A stretch of DNA of 64,000 nt from G963663525 sp963663525 (GTDB lineage Bacteria > Myxococcota_A > SURF-8 > G963663525): the NCBI GenBank assembly GCA_963663525.2, contig CAXXHC010000002.1, positions 310,001 to 374,000 on the forward strand, in the 5' to 3' direction. The notes under the pieces were generated by a model. That model ran no database searches and was not told the origin of the DNA. It saw only the letters and a program-made list of their open reading frames with translations. Positions within the stretch are counted from its first letter, which is position 1. Each line of letters begins with the position of its first letter. The position numbers and the translations under genes were made by a program. Of the stretch, positions 1-8,616 are shown piece by piece.

Positions 1-82
1 ATAGCAGGTTGAAGGCATTCGATCGCCCCGTGGCGTGAAAGTTATAATTTGTCGCCGGCCCGCAAGTTTCGAGGAGGTTCCG

Positions 83-1663
83 ATGAGAAAACGCGAGTCG
101 TTCGTCCTTTTTTGCAGCGTTCTTCTGGCCGCGTTTTTCCTTGTACCGAGCCAGTCCCGCGCCGAGGACGATTCTCCCACCGGTCCCGACATTCCGGATT
201 TGATCGCAGAATCCAAAAACGTGGTTTTCGCGTCGGTGATCGATGTTTTCGGCACTCGGATGACCGTCAATGTAAATAAAAGCTACAAAGGCCGTCTGTC
301 GGGTAAAATCAAAATCACCGGTTTCGACAAGCGGGAAGACAAGTTCACGCAATCCCTGAAGAAAAAATTCAAGAAGGGTGAGGATTACTTCTTCTTCCTC
401 AAAGGCAACGTGCTGAAAACCGTGCCGTTCCAGCCGACGGAAAAATCGGTGGACATCCCAGTGCGTTCCGGTCAGATCGTCGCCTCGGTAATCGCTCCGC
501 GATTCGCCGATAAATTCCAGCACGAATTTCCCATGGACGTCTTCCAGGAATACCTGGAAGCCCTCGTGAAAATCGAAGAAAAACAACCACTTGAAGAAGA
601 TGCGAAAGCTGCGTTCGAACAGCGCCTGGTCGCAGCCCTCGACGAGAATTCCCCGCTTGCGCCTTCCTACGCCAAAATGCTTCTGGACGTCCGACCGGAA
701 TACGCCAACGGCGAGGTGCTGACCCGCTTGATGAATTCCCCCGACCTCAATGGCCAGTACCTTGGCTACAAGCATATGGTTGCGCTGATGCCGCTGTGCC
801 GTAAAAAGGATCCGACGCTGATCGATCCGGCGCTTTGCAATCAGGTGGGGCAACTGGTTTACGACAAACTGCAAAATGCTCCTTCCCAACTCATCATCTC
901 GGCCAGCGCCTCGTTCGTGGTGGAACTGGGCGATGAAAAAGGCTTGGAACTGCTGGAGAAAATGATCCCCTCCTCTTCGGAAGGTCAGGTCGAGGCAGTC
1001 GAAGTCAACCCTCGGGACAGCATCGAGCCGCCGTTGCGGGCCGTTTTGCGGGGCATCGTGGAATTCGATTCTCCCAAAGCGCTGAATATTCTGGAAAAAG
1101 AACTGCTTCGCAACAACCCCAAAACCTTCCTCATCATCCTCGATATTCTCAAAGAGTACGCCGACGACTCGCTGAACCTGCTGTTGCTCGACATGGTGTC
1201 CAACCAGGACTACCTGCCTCGAAAAGTCGCCATCATGGACTATTTCCGGCACATCAAGGACGAAGTGACCATTTCCAGCCTGATTGCGCTGTTCGACCAC
1301 CAGGGCGCAGGCGTTTACCCCCGGAAAAGCATCGTCGAAGTCCTCACGGCCTACGGCCCCGAAAAGGAAATCACCGAGTTCCTGATGAACCGCGCCATCA
1401 AGGACGAAAGCGAGGTCGTGCGACAGGCCACCATTCGTTCCTTGGGCGAATTGAACGTGAAAGAAGCGATCCCGCTTTTGAAGAAGAATTATTTCAGGGA
1501 AAGCAACCGCCTGACCCGCGAACTGATTATCAATGCGCTGTCGAAAATCAGTTCCAGCGACGCTTATAAGGCGCTGAAATTCCTGCACTCCAAGGCACGA
1601 GATCCGCGACTGAAAGCGGCCATCAATCAAGGAATGAAAGAAAGCAAATACCTGGCGCAGTAG
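83..1663 (+). CDS. Secreted HEAT-repeat protein
   Basis: A 526-residue protein, probably exported. The ATG at 83 is preferred because GAGGAGG (71-77) lies just upstream and it opens a clean signal peptide (basic MRKR, hydrophobic core, cut near SRA-ED); an in-frame extension to 35 has no such site. Residues about 35-130 are a beta-rich region with the pattern of a small OB/TIMP-like domain (VVFASVIDVFGTRMTV, then YKGRLSGKIKITGF), and a similar layout occurs in the protein at 7494-8078. From about residue 180 to the end the protein is alpha-helical, with HEAT-type units such as the one starting ESEVVRQATIRSLGELN. HEAT arrays normally bind proteins; no catalytic motif is seen. The next gene starts 11 bases downstream, so the two are probably co-transcribed. 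The partner and role are unknown. Confidence 0.8.
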   Translation: MRKRESFVLFCSVLLAAFFLVPSQSRAEDDSPTGPDIPDLIAESKNVVFASVIDVFGTRMTVNVNKSYKGRLSGKIKITGFDKREDKFTQSLKKKFKKGEDYFFFLKGNVLKTVPFQPTEKSVDIPVRSGQIVASVIAPRFADKFQHEFPMDVFQEYLEALVKIEEKQPLEEDAKAAFEQRLVAALDENSPLAPSYAKMLLDVRPEYANGEVLTRLMNSPDLNGQYLGYKHMVALMPLCRKKDPTLIDPALCNQVGQLVYDKLQNAPSQLIISASASFVVELGDEKGLELLEKMIPSSSEGQVEAVEVNPRDSIEPPLRAVLRGIVEFDSPKALNILEKELLRNNPKTFLIILDILKEYADDSLNLLLLDMVSNQDYLPRKVAIMDYFRHIKDEVTISSLIALFDHQGAGVYPRKSIVEVLTAYGPEKEITEFLMNRAIKDESEVVRQATIRSLGELNVKEAIPLLKKNYFRESNRLTRELIINALSKISSSDAYKALKFLHSKARDPRLKAAINQGMKESKYLAQ

Positions 1664-1673
1664 CGATCCGAAG

Positions 1674-2708
1674 ATGAACCGTTCCCCCATTTCCATCGAT
1701 GAACGCCGCAATCTGACCGTCTGGGACGGTCGGAACGCGGGTCATTACGAGGTCTACTACCTCAAGTTCAACCTCCCGGAAGAACGCCTGGCCTTTTGGC
1801 TGCGCTACACGCTTACGGCTCCGCTTCCCGGCAAGGGAACCCCGGTAACCGAACTGTGGGGCATCGCGTTCGACGCCGCCGACCCGTCGCGCAATCAGGG
1901 TTTCAAAGATACGTTTCCTGCCACCCCTGACGCCATCGGTCGCGACGGCTTCCGGCTGCGCGCCGGAGAAGCCTGGATCGACCAGGGAGGTTGCGCAGGC
2001 GCTTTGGGGCGGGACGACCCCGAAGGCGGACTGCGCTGGAACCTGTCTTTTCAACCCGACGGCCCCGGCTTCGAGCATTTTCCCCATCAATGGATGTACC
2101 GTGCTCGGCTTCCCAAAACCAAGCTCAAAGCCCCATTGTTGAGCATGGCGGTTTCAGGCTCGGTCGAATGGCGGGGCGTACGTCACCCCATCGAAAACGC
2201 CCACGGCCATCAGGCGCACATCTGGGGCAGCAAACACGCCGAGGCGTGGGCCTGGTGCAACTGCAACGCCTTCGAGAACGCACCCGGCGTCGTCTTCGAG
2301 GCGCTCAGCGCCCGAATCGCCTTGGGGCCGGTGATCTCGCCCAACCTGACCGTGCTGCTGCTGCGCACACCGGAAAAAGAATACCGCTTCAACGCCATTC
2401 CCTGCTGGCTGCGCAATCGAAGCGATTACGACCTTTCCCACTGGGCCATGCTGGCCCGCAATCCGTTCTATCGCCTTGAAGCCCGTGTCTCCAACACCGT
2501 GGACAACATGGTGGGCGTCACCTACCGCGACCCCGACGGCGAAACCCGCGTGTGCCACAACTCCAAGCTCGCGGACCTTGACGTTACGCTGTTGCAGCGA
2601 AAACGCGGCGTTTGGGTCGAAAAACACCGCTTCCATTGCCACGAACAGGCGGCCTTCGAGGTCGTCGGACGCCACGCCGATCCGCGCGTGCCGGTGCGTA
2701 TCGTCTGA
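1674..2708 (+). CDS. AttH/CrtC/tocopherol-cyclase-like lipocalin-fold protein
   Basis: A 344-residue protein without signal peptide or membrane segment. The stretch HQAHIWGSKHAEAWAWCNC, the paired beta-rich halves and the length resemble the lipocalin-like superfamily of carotenoid 1,2-hydratase (CrtC), AttH and tocopherol cyclase, whose members bind or hydrate lipophilic molecules in a double beta-barrel. This assignment comes from motif appearance only and the substrate cannot be named. It follows the HEAT-repeat gene by 11 bases with only a weak ribosome site, which suggests translation from a shared transcript. No carotenoid or quinone gene is nearby, so context does not support a pigment role. 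A REP-like repeat begins 37 bases after the stop. Confidence 0.6.
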   Translation: MNRSPISIDERRNLTVWDGRNAGHYEVYYLKFNLPEERLAFWLRYTLTAPLPGKGTPVTELWGIAFDAADPSRNQGFKDTFPATPDAIGRDGFRLRAGEAWIDQGGCAGALGRDDPEGGLRWNLSFQPDGPGFEHFPHQWMYRARLPKTKLKAPLLSMAVSGSVEWRGVRHPIENAHGHQAHIWGSKHAEAWAWCNCNAFENAPGVVFEALSARIALGPVISPNLTVLLLRTPEKEYRFNAIPCWLRNRSDYDLSHWAMLARNPFYRLEARVSNTVDNMVGVTYRDPDGETRVCHNSKLADLDVTLLQRKRGVWVEKHRFHCHEQAAFEVVGRHADPRVPVRIV

Positions 2709-2745
2709 GCGGTTCATGGGAATTTCAGGATTAATGTAGATTAAT

Positions 2746-2819
2746 GTAGGTCGGATAAATTTTTTATCCGACAATTTTGTGGGTGTTCCGATGTCGGATA
2801 GCAAAGCTATCCGACCTAC
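2746..2819. repeat. REP-like double-hairpin repeat, copy 1
   Basis: Two adjacent hairpins, GTCGGATAA/TTATCCGAC and GTCGGATAGC/GCTATCCGAC, are bounded by an outer inverted repeat GTAGGTCGG...CCGACCTAC. A second copy lies at 8108-8172 and a decayed one near 10574. The arms differ between copies by paired changes. Confidence 0.8.
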
Positions 2820-2876
2820 TGGCTGAGCCATCCGTCTCTGACCACGGTCAAAGACGGTGGATTTCTATTTCTTAGT

Positions 2877-3093
2877 AAATTAGTGCGAAACATTGTAAAA
2901 GCTTATTCCAAGGAGAAAAAACGTAGGGGCGAGTGTAGTGAACAAAGTGAACGGAGCTCCCCAAAAACCGAAAAACTCTGTCAAAACGGGGGGCTACAGT
3001 CGCTATGCTCCTTTCACCCGCCCCTACATTCACCCTCCCTTTTTTGAGATTTCAAACGAAAAAACAGATTTTGCACTATTTTAATTTCCGCCC
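2877..3093. mobile_element. Miniature element family A, copy 1 (left end degraded)
   Basis: This stretch is nearly the reverse complement of 63057-63269. Its right end carries the family terminus TTTTAATTTCCGCCC; the left end matches only from about 2877 and has lost the outer terminus, and no target duplication of the flanking GACGCCACG is visible. It encodes nothing. Relative to the other copy it has about 17 extra bases in the core near 3018-3034. Its terminus overlaps and supplies the stop codon of the minus-strand gene at 3081-5219. Confidence 0.75.
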
Positions 3094-5219
3094 GACGCCA
3101 CGATACTCACGAAACTGCCAATGGCGAGAAATCCCAGCGTCGCTTCCACGCCCAGGAAAAGCATTCCGCAAGGAACAAGACCGGCGGCTAGCGTCGCCCC
3201 GAAGTGATCGATGCCGTTGGCCCAGACGATGGCGTTTCCGCCGAATTCCCGCGCCTCTTTCGCACCCCAGGCGAACAGCGCCCCGGAAATCCCTCCGGCG
3301 AGAGCCAAAAGCAGCGCGAAACCGGGAAACCCCACGTCACAATGCAGGATTGCCGCCACTGCAAGTGCCGAAATTCCAGGCAACGCGAGTCCGAAGCGAA
3401 GGAGGTTTGCGCGTGCCGTGGCGCATTTGGCCCAGGCTGTGCCCAGGGCCATGCCCGCCATGAACAGAGCCAGCAAAATCCCCACCTGCCGGTACAATTC
3501 GCCGTATCGGACCTGGTAGGCCAGGATCAACGCCAGTTCGAGCGCCACGCCCGCGAAACCGGAAAGAAACAGCCAGGGGAACGCCGCCGAAAACCGCCGC
3601 GACACCACGAGCGGAAGCAACACGAGCAACACGAACGTGCACCCGGCTGCGACAAACATCAGAATCCGGTCTTGGGGAGAAAAAAACGATTTCGGCACGA
3701 GACTGGGAGAAAACTGCGCGACCCAATCCGCCAGTGCATACACCACCGGGGTTGGATGATCCACCGTAACGATTAGTCCCGCAGGAGATGAATCCGTAAT
3801 AATATCCACTAGTTCAAAACGTGACACCAGCGCCGGATCGGAAAGGGAACGAAACTCGGCAGGCAGGGCATTCAGACGTGTTTGAATCTCCTTGCGATCC
3901 TCGGGAAACATCCCGGCATCGGACAGCGCCAGCAACGATCCCGCCGTCACCACGCGCACCGCCTCGCCTCGCGCCGCCGCCATCGTCCCCCCAACCGACG
4001 CCGCGTGCTCTTCACGCCAGGGCGGCACATAATTTCCGGCTTCTCCCAATGGCAGAAACACCGCTCGAACTCCGGTATGCTTTCTTCCATTGAAACGTGC
4101 GTCTTCCAGAAAACGCCTGGTGGAGCTTCGCGCCGAAGCGAAGGTTCCGGCCTCTTCTTGAAGGTTCAACAACCCCATGCATTCGACAGGGGGACGGCAA
4201 ATGTCGCGCATCGCCTCCAACGGCTCGCGGAAATCGAGGCGCAGCCCGTCGGGCAGTTCGTCGGGCAGGAAGGTGGAGATTTCCAACTGTGCAAGCCGCT
4301 CGTCCCGCAGAATCTGCACGACCCTCGGAAGGCGATCTCCCATGGTTTTCACGATATAAGCCGCCCGCGCCACGCTGCCTCCCAGCACGAGCAGCACCGG
4401 GTCGTCCGCACGGGGAAACCGAGACAGCAGCAGCGGAAGAAATTCCGCCTCCGCCTTCGAACGGTCGTCCGTCGAGGTGTGCAAGCGACCGTTGACGAAA
4501 AGACTTGTCTCCGAAGCTTTTGAAATCGCTACGGTTTTTCCATACGGAGTCTCCAGGCGATTGGAAATCTCGTACCCTTGCCACACCACCTTTTCCAGAA
4601 ACACCGAAGAAATCGGCAGCCAAAGCAACACCCCCAACGCCGGGACCACAAACGCCGCCGCAACTCGCCACCCACCACGAACGAAACCGCAGGCCATGAG
4701 GGCCAACGGAACGCCGGTGGCGACCAACAGCACGGAGGAGTCGAAGACCACGAGCGTCAGCAAGCCACCCAGCACCGCCCCCCAGGCTTCGTACAGGTAA
4801 ATCCGGCTGGCGGCGCCGTCAGGTTCGGGCAGAGAACGAGCCAGCGCCACGAAACACGCGCCTTGCACCATGCAAGCCGGGGCGGGGAGCAGCGCCACGG
4901 CGGCGAACAGCTCCGCCGGACCGGGCACAACGCCGGGCGGCAGTCCCAGCAGGCGTGGAAACAGCGCCACCGAGATCTGCGTCAGCGGCCCCAGCCAGGC
5001 CGCCAGCATCAACAGTCCCACAAGCCAGGGAAAGTTTCGCCGCAGGTTGGGCAACCAGGAACCCAGGCCGCTCCAAAGCAACCACGACGCCATCACGAGG
5101 CCGATCACCAGTTCGTTGCTCCCGAAAACCCCAAGGAATTCACGCAGTAGCACCACCTGGAAGGTCAGCCCGAAGGCTCCCAGCAGCATGGCGGTCGGAA
5201 CGTGCAGCGGCGGGATCAT
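3081..5219 (-). CDS. Membrane-embedded spermidine-synthase-like protein
   Basis: A 712-residue protein with a multi-spanning N-terminal half (opening MIPPLHVPTAMLLGAFGLTF), a central soluble domain and a second group of membrane helices at the C-terminus. The central part (YGKTVAISKASETSLFVNG, then DDRSKAEAEFLPLLLSR) matches the layout of spermidine-synthase-like domains fused to transporter-like helices, but the usual glycine-rich SAM-binding motif is replaced by LVLGGSVARAAYIV, so aminopropyl transfer is doubtful. The start at 5219 lies 7 bases after the stop of the Memo-AMMECR1 gene, so the two form an operon. The TAA stop lies inside the terminal repeat of a miniature element, so the original C-terminus may have been slightly different. 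Confidence 0.7.
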   Translation of the reverse strand: MIPPLHVPTAMLLGAFGLTFQVVLLREFLGVFGSNELVIGLVMASWLLWSGLGSWLPNLRRNFPWLVGLLMLAAWLGPLTQISVALFPRLLGLPPGVVPGPAELFAAVALLPAPACMVQGACFVALARSLPEPDGAASRIYLYEAWGAVLGGLLTLVVFDSSVLLVATGVPLALMACGFVRGGWRVAAAFVVPALGVLLWLPISSVFLEKVVWQGYEISNRLETPYGKTVAISKASETSLFVNGRLHTSTDDRSKAEAEFLPLLLSRFPRADDPVLLVLGGSVARAAYIVKTMGDRLPRVVQILRDERLAQLEISTFLPDELPDGLRLDFREPLEAMRDICRPPVECMGLLNLQEEAGTFASARSSTRRFLEDARFNGRKHTGVRAVFLPLGEAGNYVPPWREEHAASVGGTMAAARGEAVRVVTAGSLLALSDAGMFPEDRKEIQTRLNALPAEFRSLSDPALVSRFELVDIITDSSPAGLIVTVDHPTPVVYALADWVAQFSPSLVPKSFFSPQDRILMFVAAGCTFVLLVLLPLVVSRRFSAAFPWLFLSGFAGVALELALILAYQVRYGELYRQVGILLALFMAGMALGTAWAKCATARANLLRFGLALPGISALAVAAILHCDVGFPGFALLLALAGGISGALFAWGAKEAREFGGNAIVWANGIDHFGATLAAGLVPCGMLFLGVEATLGFLAIGSFVSIVASGGN

Positions 5220-5226
5220 GCGCCGT

Positions 5227-6843
5227 TCACTTCGCCAAACCAAGCGAGGTTTCCGAGAAAACGATGGCCGTAAACGTCAGGATCGAGGTGGCGGAATCTT
5301 TCCAGCAGTCGCGTTCCATACCCGCCTTGTTGCAGGTCTGTTCGAGGAAGGTCTTGCGGTCCCAGCCCCATTCCACCGGCACTTGAGGCAGCAACAGACC
5401 GGAACGCCCTCCTCTTTGCATCACCAGCCCATGGCGGCCTACCTCCACCTTTTGCGGATCGTCGATCGGAACCGGCGGCGTGAGCACCGACACCTCGACC
5501 GCGATGTCCGCGAGTTCATCGGGCATCACGGGAGAGAAACGCCGGTCGTGCAGGGCGGCGGAGCGGGCGACGTCCCGCACGCACTCGCCCAGGGGTATCC
5601 GCGCGACGACGTGCCCGATGCAGCCGCGCAGATGGCCGCCTTTGGTGAGCGTGACGAACGCCGCGCCCGGTTCGCGCAACACCCCGTATTCCTTCGGGAT
5701 TTCCGGCGGATTCCCGCCCTTCACCGCCGCTTCGAGAGACTTTCGCGCGAGACGCACGAGGGCTTTTTTCTCGACCGTGGAGAGGGGATCGTCGCTCTTT
5801 GCAACAACCGCCGTTTCAGGTTGCGGCTTACCGTACCCATGAAACACCAGCGAGGCGTAACCCACGACTCGCGAGCGGTCCCCCGCCGTGTCGCCGGAGT
5901 TTCGCATGTCCAGAACTTTGGGCGCTCCACCGCCGAGTCGGCGATTCAACTGCATCATGGTTCGTATCGGGCATTGTCCGCACAACTCGATTTCTTGTGT
6001 ATTTGCAGCATGTTGGAAGCCTTCAAGATCCTGATTCGCCACGAATTCCACGCCCTTGCGATCCAAACGGACGGCGGTGTCGTAGTCGTGATAATGGGAC
6101 CAATCCGTGCTTGCGACGTACAACACGTCGCGGCGTTTCCCGAACGTTTCGGCCAACGCCTCGGCAAGACGATCCGCCTGTTGCGGGGTTTGTCTGCCGA
6201 AGAACAGCGGCACCAGCTTCCACCCCGGTTCCAAGGCTTCCTGCAAGAATGGAAGCTGGGTTTCGAGGGAATGCTCGCGGTTGAAAAAGGTCGGCTCGTT
6301 GCGGATGAAATCGTATTTTTCCGTGAGATTCCGCACACTTGGCCGATCCACCGGCACTTCGCCGAGCGGTGTCCGGAAGGCGTCGGCGTCGTAGGTCGCG
6401 ACTGCTCCGTAACCATCGCGATGACCCAGCACGAAGGGATTGTGGTTGAAGGCGATCACCACCACCGTACCGTACCGTTTGCCCTGCACCTGACGATAGC
6501 TCGTTGCGGCGACCGGCCCCGAATACATGTACCCGGCATGGGGCGCCACCAGCCCCCAGACCTCCTCGACGCCGGAAGGCTTCGCGGCCTCCAGGTAGCT
6601 GCGCACGAGATTGCGTAACTGACTGGAATCACCCGGATAAAACGCCCCTGCGACGTTGGGGGCTTTCACGATTTTCCGGGGATTCGCCGGAGGATCGGGT
6701 TGCACATCGACGGCGGCGGCGGCGTTGTTTTTCGCATCTTGCGGGAGAGTGGTTTCGTCTTGGCGGTCACCGTTCCCGCATTCCGCGCACAAAACCGACA
6801 GGACGAGCAAAATCCACCCTTTTTTCAAAAGTTTGCGCCACAT
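5227..6843 (-). CDS. Exported Memo-AMMECR1 fusion (AmmeMemoRadiSam system)
   Basis: A 538-residue protein. The ATG at 6843 is chosen because GAGGAAG precedes it and it opens a hydrophobic leader (WILLVLSVLCAEC), followed by a low-complexity linker. The first domain is Memo: VAGAFYPGDSSQLRNLV, the histidines of APHAGYMYSG and AFNHNPF, and the cysteine in ELCGQCPI match the three Memo site residues (His, His, Cys). The second domain is AMMECR1, with HLRGCIGHV, EVSVLTPP and GLLLPQVPVEWGWD. In many bacteria and archaea these two domains occur with the radical SAM enzyme AmrS, present here at 57345-58316. Human Memo1 is reported to bind metal; the bacterial reaction is not settled. The leader suggests periplasmic location, possibly as a lipoprotein although the lipobox is poor. 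It is first in an operon with the spermidine-synthase-like gene. Confidence 0.88.
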   Translation of the reverse strand: MWRKLLKKGWILLVLSVLCAECGNGDRQDETTLPQDAKNNAAAAVDVQPDPPANPRKIVKAPNVAGAFYPGDSSQLRNLVRSYLEAAKPSGVEEVWGLVAPHAGYMYSGPVAATSYRQVQGKRYGTVVVIAFNHNPFVLGHRDGYGAVATYDADAFRTPLGEVPVDRPSVRNLTEKYDFIRNEPTFFNREHSLETQLPFLQEALEPGWKLVPLFFGRQTPQQADRLAEALAETFGKRRDVLYVASTDWSHYHDYDTAVRLDRKGVEFVANQDLEGFQHAANTQEIELCGQCPIRTMMQLNRRLGGGAPKVLDMRNSGDTAGDRSRVVGYASLVFHGYGKPQPETAVVAKSDDPLSTVEKKALVRLARKSLEAAVKGGNPPEIPKEYGVLREPGAAFVTLTKGGHLRGCIGHVVARIPLGECVRDVARSAALHDRRFSPVMPDELADIAVEVSVLTPPVPIDDPQKVEVGRHGLVMQRGGRSGLLLPQVPVEWGWDRKTFLEQTCNKAGMERDCWKDSATSILTFTAIVFSETSLGLAK

Positions 6844-7493
6844 GATCTTCCTCTTTTTCCGCATGTTTCGTTCCGTACTTCGGTATACCATATTTCCCGA
6901 AGTGGGATCAATCACCGAGATCTCATCAAACGTGCAAATGGGTGAAAAAACGTGCAGATTCGGAACCACGAGGCTTGCGAGAGAATTTAGAGCATTGCGA
7001 GACTTTTCGGTGGAAAAAGGCCGTTTTTGTCCAGTTGTTTTACACTTTTTTCTCGCTTACCCTCGACTCGTTGCGAGAAAACCGGGGGGAACTTTGCACG
7101 GTTTGGCGTGAGTTTGCACGAGTTTTGCGGCATGAATCAAGCATGACGTGAGTTTGCGTGAAAGTGCATGACTTTACAGTATATTCAAGCGAATTTGCAC
7201 GAATGTGAGAGGGCTTGGTCTTTGGCGCTTTGGAGTGACTTTTGAAGAAACGGAAAATCGGGTGATTCTTCCCCGGATATTTCCGTCGAACCTTTCTTGT
7301 ACCCGACCCTCGGAATTTGCTATTCTGATTGTATGAAGAATTTCCGTCGATCCTTCTTCTACGGAGACACTTATTTCTTTGCGTCGAGGACGAATCGTCG
7401 GTCACTCGTACCCTTGGGCAAAGAACGAGTGGAAATACATGTGCATTGGGATGCAATCCCGCCAAGTCGAGAAAAAAATGAGAGGCGGTGCGG
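6844..7493. other. AT-rich intergenic region with short direct repeats
   Basis: No convincing gene in 650 bases between divergent genes. It contains repeated short words, CGTGAGTTTGC near 7108 and 7149 and TTTGCACGA near 7114 and 7193, spread over about 100 bases. A possible promoter (TTGTAC, 18 bases, TATTCT near 7298-7327) points rightwards, about 170 bases before the next gene. Confidence 0.4.
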
Positions 7494-8078
7494 ATGAAAA
7501 AAACAACACCAATTCGTTTTATTGTTTTCTTACTTTCCACATTTTTTCTTGTGGGTTATATGCCCCCCTCCACTCCTCCCGAAGAAGCTTTCGCCAAAGG
7601 GAAGTCTGCATTTATTGCCCAGATAAGAAAGCTGGAAGTTTCGAATGAATCGGATAAATACAAAATAACAGCTATTGCCACCATGAAAGTACTAAAATGC
7701 TTTTATGGCGAAAATTGCATCGAGGAAAACACAGTTACAATGTCGTTTGTCTCGAATACATTCTGTGATTATCCCAATCCTTGTTACCATCTCAACGTAA
7801 ATATCGGGAAAGTGTATCTGTTTGTTTTAGTGAATACTCCTTCAGTATCACCAGAGTTTGTTTTCGACCAATACGCCGCCGGTGGAACGGATTATATCTA
7901 TGCCGTTGAAAACATCATTCCACCCAAAATAACGAAAGAGTCTGAATTGTTTTCCTTAAATGATAAAAATGAAAAAGTACTCTCGTTACGATCCATGTTT
8001 TATAACATGTCGTATAGTATGAAGGAGAACGAAATAAACACCATCATTTTGAATAGAAAACGAGAGCGTGAAAAATAG
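7494..8078 (+). CDS. Exported protein with TIMP/OB-like N-terminal layout
   Basis: A 194-residue protein of unknown function. The ATG at 7494 follows GAGAGGCGG; a GTG two codons earlier is possible. The signal peptide (MKKTTPIRFIVFLLSTFFLVG) is clear and the remainder is soluble. The order 'AFIAQI...KYKITAIATMKVLKCFYG...VNIGKVYLFVL' resembles the first domain of the HEAT-repeat protein at 83-1663: a strand-rich unit in which a tolerated transport or stress theme cannot be inferred. Four cysteines (FYGENC, NTFCDYPNPC) could form disulfides in the periplasm. The gene is noticeably more AT-rich than its neighbours, and it is followed by a REP-like repeat, suggesting later acquisition. Confidence 0.7.
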   Translation: MKKTTPIRFIVFLLSTFFLVGYMPPSTPPEEAFAKGKSAFIAQIRKLEVSNESDKYKITAIATMKVLKCFYGENCIEENTVTMSFVSNTFCDYPNPCYHLNVNIGKVYLFVLVNTPSVSPEFVFDQYAAGGTDYIYAVENIIPPKITKESELFSLNDKNEKVLSLRSMFYNMSYSMKENEINTIILNRKREREK

Positions 8079-8107
8079 TATTCCTATCGAATTCGTTGAG
8101 AGTTTGT

Positions 8108-8172
8108 GTAGGTCGGGTAAATTTCTTACCCGACATTACCAAGATGTCGGGCTAAAAATTAGCCCGACCTAC
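8108..8172. repeat. REP-like double-hairpin repeat, copy 2
   Basis: Hairpins GTCGGGTAA/TTACCCGAC and GTCGGGCTAA/TTAGCCCGAC lie within outer arms GTAGGTCGG...CCGACCTAC. Compared with copy 1 (2746-2819) the central bases of each stem changed together, so pairing is kept. Confidence 0.8.
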
Positions 8173-8215
8173 TCGCTACCTATATGACAAAGGGTACATA
8201 TTAAGGAGTCAAGCC

Positions 8216-8356
8216 ATGCGTGGGACAACTATAAAACTTTCACTCCTTTTCCTTCTTCTCTTTTTCCTTTGTTGGTTCAGGTCTCCTGACCTGAACCACA
8301 TGTTTTTGCATGACTTTATGGAGCAGGCCGGAGACCTGCTCCATCTCAACAAATGA
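8216..8356 (+). CDS. 46-residue peptide with signal-like N-terminus
   Basis: A short open frame with a good ribosome site (AAGGAG, 8202-8207) and an N-terminal hydrophobic run (LSLLFLLLFFLCWF) like a signal peptide. Its second half is made almost entirely of two palindromes (8274-8297 and 8318-8344), so the tail sequence is dictated by repeat DNA. The TGA overlaps the ATG of the next open frame (ATGA, 8353-8356), which would allow translational coupling. It may be the surviving start of a secreted-protein gene interrupted by the repeat, or a leader for the lipoprotein gene. Product uncertain. Confidence 0.4.
   Translation: MRGTTIKLSLLFLLLFFLCWFRSPDLNHMFLHDFMEQAGDLLHLNK
8274..8344. repeat. 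Pair of palindromes
   Basis: GGTTCAGGTC/GACCTGAACC (8274-8297) is a perfect 10-bp inverted repeat. ATGGAGCAGG/CCTGCTCCAT (8318-8344) is a second one. The loop sides share CAGGTCTCC in opposite orientation, so the two hairpins look like one paired repeat unit. It lies within the 46-residue frame. Confidence 0.65.
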
Positions 8357-8616
8357 GATCCATAATGAGAAATGCTATATTAATCAATATAATCGTAGTC
8401 TTGTTTATTGTCTTGTCATGTTCTACAAGCAAAGATAATCAAAAAGTGTATTTATCTCCAGCAATTGTTTCAAGGTTCGATATTGAAAATAATCAACAAG
8501 ATTACTACAAGTGTGAGTATGCATTTGAGAATGACAGAATAGCAGAGAATGGAATAGTTTATGAGGATTTAAAAAACATTTCAAATCAAAACATGCCAAT
8601 GTATGGAAAAATTTAT
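8353..8616 (+). pseudogene. 5' part of lipoprotein gene split by an insertion sequence
   Basis: Encodes the first 88 residues of a lipoprotein (leader MRNAILINIIVVLFIVLSC, lipobox VLSC; initiation at 8353 or at the ATG at 8365). It is cut at 8616 by the ISL3-type element. Removing the element and one copy of the 8-bp duplication AAATTTAT joins codon 88 directly, in frame, to 10137-10577, restoring 234 residues. Without removal the frame runs 18 codons into the element and stops at 8673. Function unknown; AT-rich compared with surrounding genes. Confidence 0.85.

Noticed and set aside
4870..6618. 582-codon plus-strand open frame antisense to the Memo-AMMECR1 and spermidine-synthase-like genes
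   Set aside because: It has no ribosome site or family resemblance and its composition mirrors the conserved genes on the other strand.
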